NCBI RefSeq assembly: GCF_019175385.1
Contig: NC_083344.1
Span: 58,280,782-58,344,781 of the forward strand
Direction of reading: 5' to 3'
Length of the DNA stretch: 64,000 bases
From: Lycium barbarum
Taxonomy: Eukaryota > Streptophyta > Magnoliopsida > Solanales > Solanaceae
Shown here: positions 51,517 through 62,982 of the stretch, piece by piece
Layout: each line of letters starts with the position of its first letter
Numbering within the stretch: the stretch's first letter is position 1
Notes under the pieces: model-generated
Told to the model about the DNA's origin: nothing
Seen by the model: the letters and a program-made list of their open reading frames with translations, nothing else
The model's database searches: none
Translations under genes and position numbers: made by a program

Positions 51517-51879
51517 CCAGATGAGTAGAAGATGTTCCAGTGGAGTTGGCAAGCTCCATTTGCTCTGGAGTGTTGCCGGGTCAGAGTGCTATGGTATGAG
51601 GTCTTGTTTGAAGTTAGAGACTTTGCTGACAGAGTCGTGGGTATAGTGTGTCAGTATTGTAAGCGGCTCCACCAGCCGAAGTGTTACTATATTTCATGTG
51701 ATGATAGATCTTATTTGAATTGAGTACAATGAAAGGAAAATGTACTATGTATTTCATTCTTAATTGATTTAAGAGTCCAAAGATATTATGCATGTAATAT
51801 GAGTCAGCGGGTTCGCTCGGCTCCGAATATGGGGTCGGGTGCCCATCACACCCTAGTAAGATCGGGGTGTGACATTTAC

Positions 51880-52421
51880 TCTAGCATTTATCTTTACCAT
51901 ATCAATGTCGAACTGACAATCGCTGCTATTTTCAATTCAACAATATTTAACTCATCTCTTGTAGTGGTGGACGATACTCCTAACTTAATTCCGTCCTGCC
52001 ATTACTTTTTTATATAACATTTTTTCCCGTTAGGACATATTACAAACTTGTATCTCATCTTTTTTAAATTCTAGAAAAACAATTCGGCAGAGTTTCCTCT
52101 ATATTTCTTTACTATCCAAAACCTGCAAGCAGCAAATCCCAGCAACGCCTCACAGGGCTAATGTATATATGACATATCTCAGCCACACAGGGCTCCCAAC
52201 TTCAAGTAAAAGTATAAAGATGTCGAAACATACCTCATATATCACACCTTGAGACGTACCTGATCCTTTAGCGATCTGTCCTGTTATACCTTCCTATCTA
52301 CCTTCCCTTTCATTCTTCAACTTTACATTTCAATCATACTTCAATATTCTTACCTTATCTGACATGCATCTTTCGCACCGTTTCTTACCTGTGTACTTTG
52401 TAACTTCCAATATCATCAGTC
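51880..52421 (-). mobile_element. Internal region 3 of the tandem array, right part
   Basis: It continues the sequence broken at 40319 (CTCTAGCATTTATC...) and follows 33905-34462 of internal region 2 up to AATATCATCAGTCA. It then stops abruptly against a plus-strand RNase H frame. The PBS and 5' LTR expected further right are missing, so the array is truncated here. Confidence 0.85.
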
Positions 52422-54352
52422 ATTTATTGTGATGCTTCCGGTGTTGGGCTAGGTTGTGTATTGATGCAGCATGGCAGAGTTATAGCTTATGCCTCCCGGC
52501 AGCTCAAAAAACATGAAAGAAATTATCCTACACATGATTTGGAGTTAGCAGCGGTAATTCATGCTTTGAAGATATGGAGGCATTATCTATATGGCGTGCA
52601 TGTTGATATTTATACAGATCACAAAAGTCTCCAAGATATCTTTAAGCAGAAGGAGCTGAATTTACGGCAGAGAAGATGGCTAGAATTGCTGAAGGATTAT
52701 GATGTTGATATTCTATACCATCCAAGGAAAGCAAACGTTGTAGCAGATGCACTTGGCCGTAAGTCTATGGGTAGTTTGACGGATGTGCAACCAGAAAGGA
52801 AGGAAATAGTCCATGAGATTCATCATCTAGCTAGTCTTGGAGTCCGTTTGGCTGACTCTGGAGATGGTGGAGTTTCTGTTCGAGAAGTTGTTGAATCCTC
52901 TATTATGGAAGAGGTAAAGCGACGCCAGTACGAGGACCCTATTCTGCTACAGTATAGAGATGCAGCCTTTTAAAAAGAGAAGACCCCATTCGAGGTTACA
53001 CCTGACGGAGTGCTACGATATAAAAGTAGATTATGTGTACCTGAGGTTGCAGGGCTACGGCAACAGGTTATGGGAGAGGCACACTATGCCTGATATTCTG
53101 TTCATCCAGGGTTGACAAGATGTATCATGAACTCAGATGTTTGTATTGGTAGGATGGCATGAAGAAGGACATAGCGGAGTTTGTCGCTCAGTGCTTGAAT
53201 TGCCAACAGGTTAAGATCGAGCATCAGAAGCCTGGTGGATTATTACAGGAGATGGAGATCCCAACTTGGAAATGGGAAAAAAATAATATGGACTTCATTA
53301 CAGGCTTACCTCACACTCCACGGAAGTATGATTCTATATGGGTTGTTGTAGATAGGCTGACAAAATCAGCCCATTTTCGTCCAGTCAGGACTACTTATTC
53401 AGCTGAGGACTATGCAAAGTTACATATCAAGGATATAGTAAGACTTCACGGGGTTCCTACATCTATTATATCGGACAGAGGAGCTCAGTTTACAGCTAAC
53501 TTCTGGAGATCATTCCAGGAAGGATTGGGGACACAGGTGAGTCTTAGCACAGCATTTCACCCTCAGACTGATGGGCAGGCCGAGCGTAGTATTCAGACGC
53601 TAGGAGATATGTTGCGGGCCTATGTTATTGACTTTAGGGGTAGCTGGGACGATCATTATCCACTTATCGAGCTTGCCTATAATAATAGCTACCATTCTAG
53701 CATCCAGATGGCACCGTATGAGGCTTTGTATGGCAGGAAGTGCAGGTCGCCTATTGCCTGGTTTGATGTTGGTGAGGCTACGTTAATCGGCCCAGATATG
53801 ATTCAGCAAGCTGTTGATAAGGTGAAGCTTATTCGGGAAAGGTTATTAGCAGCTCAGAGTCGACAGAAGTCATATGCAGATAATCGACGTCGACACTTAG
53901 AGTTCTAGGTTGGTGATTGGGTATTCCTGAAGGTATCACCCATGAAGGGCGTAATGAGATTCGGTAAAAGAGGGAAACTTAGCCCGCGGTACATTGGGCC
54001 TTATCAAATTATTCGCAAGGGAGGCAAGGTTGCCTATGAGTTAGACCTACCATCTGATTTGGAAGTAGTACATTCAGTCTTTCACATGTCGATGCTTCGC
54101 AAATGTATTGGTGACCCTTCTAGAGTATTCCCCGTTGATGATGTCCAGGTAACGGAGGAGCTATCTTACGAGAAGAACCCTGTAGCTATACTTGATCGTC
54201 AGGTGAGAAAGTTGCGCACTAAGGATGTGGCTTCCGTCAAGGTATTGTGGCGAAATAATAACAGGGAAGAGATGACCTGGGAAGCCGAAGAGGAGATGAA
54301 GAATAATTATCCTTACTTGTTTCCTATGCCTACAGGTAATCTAAACTCCTAA
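52422..54352 (+). pseudogene. pol: Ty3/Gypsy (Del/Tekay-like) pol remnant: RNase H, integrase, chromodomain
   Basis: A 5'-truncated polyprotein begins inside RNase H with YCDASG at 52425 and continues with TDHKSL and the YHP...NVVADAL end of the RNase H fold. Next come a zinc-binding region with a CLNC pair near 53190 and the integrase core. Catalytic positions are D at 53291, D at 53474 and E at 53582 (DD35E spacing), and GRKCRSP lies downstream. A chromodomain-like tail (54190-54330) with VKVLWRN and TWEAEEEM identifies a chromovirus. Reverse transcriptase, protease and gag are absent. Damage: in-frame stops at 52971, 53091, 53150 and 53906 and a one-base loss near 53105. It is not expected to give a working protein. 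Its left joint with minus-strand internal sequence at 52421 is a rearrangement breakpoint. Confidence 0.93.
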
Positions 54353-54478
54353 TTGATTATATTGATGATAGATCAAAACTATACGCGGTAGCAATAAAAG
54401 AGACTCCCCCGAAGTCTTTATAAGACCTTGTAAGACTAGTTTAACATTCGAGGAAGAATGTTCTAAAGGGGGGAAGGA
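54353..54478 (+). mobile_element. 3' untranslated region and polypurine tract of the plus pol element
   Basis: A short non-coding stretch from the pol stop to the LTR, with CATTCGAGGAAGAATG and the polypurine tract AAAGGGGGGAAGGA at 54465-54478. Confidence 0.87.
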
Positions 54479-55244
54479 TGTTATATCCCGTATTTTTGTG
54501 CATTGAAATATTTTTAAGTGAATTGAGGTAAATTTGAGGACAAGATTATTTCGGGGAATAAGATAGAGACTTTTAATCTTCGATTTTAATTAGTACACGA
54601 ATTGCTTATAAATTTTAATTGGTAAAGAAATATTAGTGGAGATTAGGGATTAATTAACCATGATTAGATTATTAAGTGGGGATTAAGACTAATTATCATT
54701 TAGTAAGAGGTTAGTGGGTCGTGTGGACCCTACCATGGCATGGCCAAATCTGATTGACCCATGCCTTGGGTGGGGCACGTGTCCAGCCCATGGACAACAT
54801 ATAAATGCCAACTTGATGACTAATAGACCAGACCTTATTTGATTTTCATCATCTTCACATTTTGTGAACTATAGAGATAGAGAGGGAGAGCTCACGGCTA
54901 TGGCTGAGCTAAATCAAGCTCCCAAATCTTGATTCAAATTTAATTTTCCAAGGTGTTCTAAGTCAATTGAAGGTCATGGGAATGAGAATTAACCATTGAA
55001 GGGCCGCAAGAACGTGTATTTAAATTCACTAAATTTCAGTTACGTTGAGAAGTCAAGTTGTTAAGGTAAGGTTTGATCATTTTCTACACGTTTTAGTAGG
55101 GATTTGGACTTGTTACAATTTGGTAAATGTGAATTGGATGTATGGAATTATGTATGTTGATGTTGAAGTGTTGTTGAAGCCGTGTAGGGGGCTGTTTTTA
55201 TTTGGAAATGGTGAATCAATTTTAAGTAACATTTTGGTTGTTGT
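54479..55244 (+). mobile_element. Start of the 3' LTR of the plus pol element, interrupted
   Basis: TGTTATATCCCGTATTTT follows the PPT. 766 bp are present, with a TATAAATG at 54800-54807, before a minus-strand element inserted at 55245. The remainder should lie beyond 64000. It is similar in reverse complement to the U3 part of the inserted element's own LTR (57000-58120), so both belong to related subfamilies. Confidence 0.88.
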
Positions 55245-58120
55245 TGTCACGACCCAACCCCATAGGCCGTGACTAGTGCCCGAGTTGGACACTCATATCC
55301 CCTGTTAACTATAATCTTTTATAACCAGCATATTATGAACTTATTTGTATAAAAAGGCAGGACGTTATTTTAAAGCTGTCACAATTTTGTATGTCGTAGG
55401 CACCTGTCTCCTGAGGAGTTACGATCTTCAACAACAACATATATATATCTACGCAAGCCGACAAGGCTGCCACTACACGCAACATCCCAAACATATATAT
55501 ATATATATGCAAGCCAACAACGTTGCCATTACGAATGGGTACGCCCCAAACATAAGTCGTATTCATACAACGCAACAACAACTATATACAGACCCACACA
55601 AATGTCCACAGACCTCTAAGAGTAATGACAGTGTCATATGATGGGACAGGGCCCCGTCGTACCCCGAACAAAAACATATATATACAACAAAAGAGATTTA
55701 TACCACAAGCTAGGCTCCGGAACAAAGGAGCAATCCCAAGTAGCTGAATAGATATCCTAGGCTGGCGGATCTCCGAAACGAACGTCTTTACCTGCGGGCA
55801 TGAACGCAGCCCCCCGAAGAAAGGGGGTCAGTACGAAATATGTACTGAGCATGTAAAGCATGAAATATAGTAATAGACTCATACTGAGACAAGGTGTGTA
55901 GGACCCAATGCAACAAACAGAATTTCATAAAACTTACCTTTGAACATATTTCATCGGTATCGTTCTCATATCAATAGCAATATAGAGTTTTGTAATCAAA
56001 GCTGAATAATCATTCTGTATATAACATATATAACATGTCCCGGCCCTTTACTGAGGGACTCGGTACTTACGATCATAGCATCATAAACATATACATATAC
56101 GTGTCCCGACCCTCTAGTGAGGGACTCGGTGAATAATGTAATAAATATGCGCACGAAAACGTGTCCTGGCCCGGGACTCAGTGAAGGATGTAACGGTAAG
56201 CAAGAGCAGAGTAATAAGCAACCACACACATACAAATCATCTTTTGAGACTCAATAGATAAGTAAACTAATCAGCTCTCAAGTATCAGGATAATGATCAT
56301 ATTAAGTTCTTTCTAAATTCACTACAAACTATAACAAGGAACGTTTCAGATTTCATGTACACGTATCAATTTAACATGGTGTAGCTTTTGAAAGCCAAGT
56401 ATGCCTCTAATTATGCAATTCTTTAAGAGTAGGAACGTCTATACATCATTTATTATTCAATCATAGAGTAGGCTCGTGACAATAAAATTAAGGAATGAAT
56501 AGAATCATAAGTTATGCTTGGAACTAGACAGTAGAATTTACCCCAAGGTTCATATCATTTCTTACTTACGTCTAGGACATGCCAAGAAAAAGAAGGAATA
56601 GGCTTTACATACCTTTAGCGTTTAGTCGTATTATAACTTTTACTTGATGCCCAATGGTACTTATCCTATATCAAGATATCAAGAGCTACGATTAGTCTAC
56701 GAGGGAATTCAATATGTATTTTAACGTTAACAATCCCTTTCTAACATTTAGACGACGTTTCGTTCGTATTCAAACCAACTAGTACTACAAACTAATATTG
56801 CTAATCATACTTTCAAGTATCAATCTGAACTTGGTTAAACATGACTTAAGGGAACTTTGGACAGTCCGTACATCATTCAAAACAGTCCCCTATTCACGGC
56901 CAAACAGCACGCACAACATTACCATTTTCAATTCGCAGTTTTTCAACATCAACTACAACGACAACAACACGTTTACAACATTACTTATACGATTATTGGA
57001 ACTTTTTTAGCATCATATTTATTCTTACAACAACCCACAAACCATTTCAATTTCAACTTGAATCATTAAAATTCACTTTCACTATACGTTCATAACAACA
57101 ATCAACATTCAAAACGCACTAATCCACTCCTATCATTAAAACAGTCCACGGTTTGGGACAGTTTTCCTACTTCAACATAATTCATTTCTTTTACACCCCA
57201 ATTCATCTTTCCATAATGCATACAATACACCACAATGTCCATAACAACAACAATTAAAACATGACACAAAACAGTCCATAACTTCTCCTAAAGCAGTCCC
57301 CTACACGGCTTCAACACAACTACAACAACTTCATGATTTTCATCCATTTATCCATACTACAACACATTCAATTCATTCCCAATACATGTACAAGAATATT
57401 AAGCATCATTTCACCTAGGTCTATAGCACACGGCCCACTTCAACTTCAAGAAAAACAGTCCAATACCAACATGCACAATCATAAACATTTAATTCACCAT
57501 AAAACACAAGAGAAGGGATCAATTCTTACCTTGTAACTAAACCCTTCAATCGGCTAGCCCTTCACTTTCAATTCTTAAATTTTAACACTTGTTCTTGCTA
57601 TTCCAATGAATGCTACACGTTAATACACACCTTCAAGGGAGTTAAATTGCTTGAGAAACTGAAATTTTTGGATCAATTTCACTTCACCATTCTCGGCTAG
57701 CTCTAGCCGCGAGCCTCTCTTTCTATCACTAAGTTTTCTACTTTGTAAAGATGCAAATGACTTGTTTAGTTGATAATGAATCAGAATTCTTACATATATA
57801 TGAGTTGCATGGGTTGGACAAGTGTCCTACTCAATATTTGGGTCAATTAACTTTGACCATTCCACTATAACTTACACGGCCACTATGGCTTATTTAATGG
57901 ATTGATTTGGTTTTTTAATCCCACTTAATAATCTAATCATGGTTAATTTAATCCCAATTTTCCATTAATGCTTCTATGCCAACCGAAATTTGTAGGTAAC
58001 TTGTGACTTGAAACGAAACCGGAAGTTAAAGTCTCTACTTCGTATCTTAAAATAGCCTTGTCTTTAACTTGTCGCATTTAGTTTAAAACGTCCCAATGTA
58101 TGAAAATATGGGATATAACA
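55245..58120 (-). mobile_element. 3' LTR (class A) of the minus pol element
   Basis: TGTCACGACCCAACCCC at 55245 to GGGATATAACA at 58120, 2876 bp. Its first 140 bp match 62835-62982, the other LTR of the same element. The hairpin block is near 55795-55870. Only one short AT run (near 55494-55507) is present. Confidence 0.9.
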
Positions 58121-58134
58121 TCCTCCCCCCCTTT
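58121..58134 (-). other. 3' polypurine tract (minus strand)
   Basis: The plus strand TCCTCCCCCCCTTT directly follows the LTR end; its complement is the PPT. The inverted repeat CATTCGTCCTCGAATG comes next. Confidence 0.88.
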
Positions 58135-58242
58135 AGAACATTCGTCCTCGAATGTCAATTTTTATCCCGTCGGGTTCTATAAGAGTCTTGGGAAGGGTTT
58201 TCCTTATCGCTAACATATAGATTGTGCAGCAAATTAACACAA

Positions 58243-61040
58243 TCAAGCAAGGGGGTTTAGATTACCTGTAGGCGTGGAAAACAAGTGAGGATATTTCTTT
58301 TTCATCTCCTCTTCAGCCTCCCAAGTCATCTCCTCCCTAGTATTGTTCCGCCACAACGCTTTAACCGACGCCATATCTTTTGTTCGCAACCTTCAGATTT
58401 GTCGATCAAGTATGGCTTTAGGCTGCTCTTTGTATGATAGCTCCTCTGTTACCTGGATATCATCTGCAGGAAACACCCTGGAAGGATCGCCTATATACTT
58501 ATGAAGCATTGACACATGGAAGACCGGATGTACTGCTTCTAAATCCGCTGGTAGATCTAACTCGTAGGAAACTTGGCCTACCTTACGGATAACCTGATAA
58601 GGTCCAATGTATCTCGGGCTCAACTTCCCTTTCTTGCCGAATCTCATAACACCCTTCATGGGTGACACCTTCAAGAACACCCAATCACCAACCTGAAATT
58701 CCAAGTGTCGACGTCGATTATCTGCATATGACTTCTGCCGACTCTGGGCTGCCAGTAACCTTTCCTGAATAAGCTTCACCTTATCGACAACCTGCTGAAC
58801 CATATCTGGGCCTATTAGCTTAGTCTCACCAATGTCAAACCAGCCTATAGGGGATCTACACTTTCTGCCATATAGAGCTTCGTACGGTGCCATCTGAATG
58901 CTAGAATGGTAGCTGTTATTATAAGCAAACTCGATCAGTGGCAAGTGATCATCCCAGCTGCCCCTAAAATCAATGACACAGGCCCGTAACATATCTTGTA
59001 GCGTCTGAATGGTACGCTCGGCCTGTTCATCAGTCTGAGGGTGAAATGCTGTGCTGAGACTCACCTGTGTCCCCAATCCCTCCTGGAAGGATCTCCAGAA
59101 ATTAGCTGTAAACTGGGCCTCTCTATCCGAGATAATAGCTGTGGGAACCCCGTGAAGTCTCACTATCTCCTTAAGATACAATCTGGCATAATCCTTAGCT
59201 GAATATGTAGTCCTGACTGGAAGAAAGTGGGCTGATTTTGTCAATCTATCAACAATAACCCAGACAGAGTCATATTTCCGTGGAGTGCGAGGTAGACCTG
59301 TGACGAAATCCATATTAATTACCTCCCATTTCCAGGTCGGAGTCTCCATCTCCTGCCGTAATCCTCCAGGCTTCTGGTGCTCTATCTTGACCTGTTGGCA
59401 ATTCGGACACCGGGCCACGAATTCTGCTATGTCCTTTTTCATACCATCCCACCAATACAAACACCTAAGGTAATGATACATTTTTATTGATCCTGGGTGA
59501 ACAAAATAACGAGCATAGTGTGCCTCCCCCATTACCTGCTGCCGTAATCCTGCAACCTCAGGTACACATAATCTGTCTCTGTATCGTAGTACTCCATCAG
59601 ATGATATCTTGAATGGGGTCTCGTCCTTCTGAAGTGTTGTGTCTATGTAATGTACAAGAAGAGGATCCTCATATTGACGTCTCTTCACTTCTTCTACAAT
59701 ACAAGACTCAGCAACACCTCGCATCAAAAATTCTGCCATCATCAGAATCAGCCAAACGAACTCCAAGACTAGCTAGCTGATGAATCTCATGGACTATCGC
59801 TTTCCGTCCTGGCTGTACACCTGCCAAACTACCCATAGATTTACGGCTGAGTGCATCTGCTACAACGTTACCCTTTCCTGGGTGATATAGAATATCGACA
59901 TCATAATCTTTCAGCAACTCCAGCCACCTCCTTTGCCGCAAATTCAGCTCCTTCTGCTTAAAGATATACTGGAGACTCTTATGATCTGTATAAATATCAA
60001 CATGCACGCCATATATATAATGTCTCCATATCTTCAAGGCATGTATCACCGCCGCCAACTCCAGGTCATGGGTAGGATAATTTCTTTCGTGCTTCCTGAG
60101 CTGTCGGGAGGCATAGGCGATAACTCTGCCGTGCTACATCAACACGTAACCTAGCCCAACACCTGACGCGTCACAATAAATAACATAACCATCTGGCCCC
60201 TTAGGAAGAGTTAGAACTGGAGCTGTAGTTAACTTTTCCTTCAGCAACTAGAAGCTCCGTTCACAAGCATCGGTCCATTGGAATTTGGCTGCCTTCTGTG
60301 TCAGCCTTGTTAAAGGCGCTGAAATCGAAGCAAACTTTTTTACGAATCTCCTGTAATATCCTGCTAGCCCCAGAAAACTACGTACCTCAGTAGGTGTCGT
60401 AGGTCTCAGCCAAGTCTTGACAGCTTCAATCTTCTGTGTGTCTACTTGGATACCATCAGCTCCAATAATATGCCCCAAGAACGCTACTGACGTTAACCAG
60501 AATTCACATTTAGAAAATTTAGCATATAGCTTCTAGTGCTGGAGTATTCTAAGTACCGTCCTCAAATGATCTGCATGTTCCACTTCTGATCGCGAATAAA
60601 CCAGAATATCATCAATAAATACAATCACAAACAGATCAAGAAATGGCTTGAATACTCGGTTCATTAAATCCATGAACACTGCTGGAGCATTGGTCAGCCC
60701 AAAAGACATCACCCTAAACTCATAGTGCCCGTATCGGGTCCTGAATGCAGTCTTTGGAACATCCGCCTCTCTTACCCGCACCTGATGATAACCTGACCGC
60801 AGGTCTATCTTCGAAAAACACCTAGCGCCCTGCAGCTGGTCAAATAAATCATCGATCCTGAGGAGAGGATACCTGTTCTTTATTGTCACTTTATTCAGCT
60901 ACCTATAATCAATACACATCCGCAGCGACCCATCTTTCTTTCTTACAAATAACACCGGCGCTCCCCACGGTGATGTGCTGGGCCTAATGAAGCCCTTCTC
61001 TAATAAATCTCTTAGTTTCTCCTTCAATTCTTTTAGGTTG
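58243..61040 (-). pseudogene. pol: Ty3/Gypsy (Del/Tekay-like) pol: reverse transcriptase, RNase H, integrase, chromodomain
   Basis: Minus-strand order: the reverse transcriptase (from about 61040) has [10 protein letters not shown] and the active site FIDD at 60608-60613. Next come a connection region (GLAGYYRRF) and RNase H with YCDASG near 60160 and TDHKSL. An uninterrupted integrase frame (59766-58396) has HPG and CPNC zinc residues and catalytic D 59308, D 59125 and E 59017, with DD35E spacing. The chromodomain-like tail ends at a stop at 58243. Damage: in-frame stops at about 60899, 60533, 60248, 60134 and 58393 and a frame change near 59710-59760. The integrase core has two unusual residues (SDREAQF, DEQAER) where G is usual. 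Protease and gag are missing. It is probably dead as an autonomous element, though integrase alone is open. Confidence 0.93.
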
Positions 61041-62834
61041 GTCTTTCACAGTTCTATCACTTGTATTACTCGTTTTCCAAGCTATACATGTCATAACGCA
61101 TCGCTATACTGAAATCCGACTCGCTTTCTTCTTGTCTCCCTCTTTCTATTAACTCCTTCTCTTCCTGCGCTCGCTTTCAATTTCGTTACCATTTGATCTA
61201 TATTCTGAACTTTTCCTATAGAACTTGTAAGTATTTCTTATTCGTTCTATCTTTGCTTTTCCGTCTCGCACTAATCGCATCATATCCTCCAGTTACTTCC
61301 TTGCTAGGCTTTACTCATTTCTATGACAATCCTTATGGTATTCACATTACATCATGTTCATAATCCATTCTATAACGTAATACTTCTTAATCTCATTCAC
61401 GATTCTTACTATGTTTTAATTACACTCTGTGGACTAGGTGTACTTAACCCTTCGCCCTTTCTGGTCAATCCTATCCTTAATACCTCACAAGCTGTCTTAT
61501 CAATACCTTCATGATTTGGTATAACTCTTCCTCTTCTGTACTTTTGTCTCAATCATACTACTATTCCTTTCAACTGTAAACTCATCGGAACCTATCCCCA
61601 CTTATCGATTCAACCGATACCTCAATAAAATGTTCTGTTACGAGTTGCCACCTTTTTCTAAATTATCCCTCAGTATCACAAGCCCTTCCAAATCATCCTA
61701 GCATTTCACCAACAACATATGAAATACATGATCCTAGACAGCCCTCAAGTTTAAGTTTTCCTTCCACAAATTCCATCTCCAATTAGTTGGTTAAGAACTA
61801 ATAAAATGTTACTATGAAACATTCTCTAATCACCACCAGAAGAAAACTAGAATCCAACAAGCATCACAGAACTTCTTAGTACCTGATTCACATAGTTTAC
61901 CTCCAGGTTTATTCTTGCGTCGTGAGCGAATCATTTAGTTCATAAACTACTTTCTGTATGTTTTGTACTTTTCAATAAAAGTGAAACTTAATCGCTGGAC
62001 GTTTTTACCCTTCAACATGAGCTTTTCTAAGGCAAAACGTGGTTGGAAAGTATTCTGGTCCATCCAATGAATTCCAAACTTTGCTGCTCATATAAAAATT
62101 TTCAAATAACAATGGTGTCTCTTACGGATGACATGGAGGGTACCTCTTAAAGCTTTAATGCAACATATTAAATTTACCTCATCGGTATCGAATTTCAGGA
62201 CATTTTATGAACTTATATCTCATTCTCTTCTTTTTCCTATTTCTGGGAAAATTTGGGCAGAGTTTCCTCTGTATTTCTCACTATCCCAAAACCTGCACGC
62301 AGGAAATACCAACAATGCCTCACGGGGCCACATATATATGCACATATCATATCGTATCATAGCCACACAGGTCTCCCATCTCCAAGTAAAAGTTACAAAG
62401 ATGTCGGGACTTACCTGTCATATCGCACCTCAGGGCGTACCTGATCCTTTAACGACCTGTCCTGTTATATCTTCGTTTCTATCTTCTCTTTCATCCTTCA
62501 ACTTTATATTTCAATCGTATTTCAATATTCTTACCTTATCCGACATACCTCCTTCACACCATTGCTTACCTGCGTGCTGTGTAGCTTACAATGTCATCGG
62601 TTGTTTTCATCTGTCGATGTCATTCTTCAGCTGAAATCAGATGTTAGTATAAGGGATTTCATTTCCTATGACTGGGCTCTATCGCACGATCTTAGATTTG
62701 AAAGGAAGGTAACATCCTAAATGTCCTGTAGTTTCCTGTTTATAAATGTGGTGCACAACACATCGATAAACAAGACTCTGCTAGACACGGTCTGTAGACA
62801 CTCCGAGGATTGAACCGCGCTCTGATACCACTTT
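61041..62834 (-). mobile_element. Non-coding leader joined directly to the reverse transcriptase
   Basis: About 1.8 kb from the PBS to the point where reverse transcriptase similarity starts. Positions about 61300-62300 match 12050-12700 and 61740-62834 match 240-1332, so it is the leader type of the non-coding elements. No gag or protease motif is readable. It lacks the 5S-like segment that follows the matching sequence at the start of the window. Confidence 0.8.
62819..62830 (-). other. Primer-binding site, initiator Met-tRNA type
   Basis: GCTCTGATACCA four bases from the U5 end at 62835. Confidence 0.85.
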
Positions 62835-62982
62835 TGTCACGACCCAACCTCGTAGGCCGTGACTAGTGCCCGAGTTGGACACTCATATCCCCTGTTAACT
62901 ATAATTTTTAATAACCAGCATATTATGAACTTATTTGTATAAAAAGGCAGGACATTATTTTAAAGCGTTCACAATTTTGTAT
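62835..62982 (-). mobile_element. 5' LTR of the minus pol element, first 148 bp
   Basis: TGTCACGACCCAACCTCG onward, nearly the same as 55245-55390, including AACCAGCATATTATGAAC. It is broken after TTTTGTAT by a nested LTR at 62983. The rest lies beyond the window. Confidence 0.87.

Larger units (their letters stand above)
40320..51874 (+). mobile_element. Complete non-autonomous LTR retrotransposon (LARD-like), class B
   Basis: The element has two near-identical class B LTRs (40320-46252, 2870 bp without its nested insertion; 49004-51874, 2871 bp). It also has a PBS, a 2751-bp non-coding internal region and a polypurine tract. TTTAC flanks both sides (40315-40319 and 51875-51879). The uninterrupted target is visible at 33895-33930 in the sister internal copy (CTAATTTACTCTAGC). 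Near-identity of the LTRs indicates a fairly recent insertion. With no gag or pol it must have moved using proteins of a partner element; the Tekay-like pol elements in this window are of the right family. Confidence 0.93.
49004..51874 (+). mobile_element. 3' LTR of the 40320-51874 element (class B, intact)
   Basis: TGTTATATCCCGTATTTT to GATCGGGGTGTGACA, 2871 bp, followed by the TTTAC duplication. It preserves the empty site of the solo LTR found in the 5' LTR. It holds two AT microsatellites, a TATAAATA near 49292, three 56-bp repeats and the hairpin block. Confidence 0.94.
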
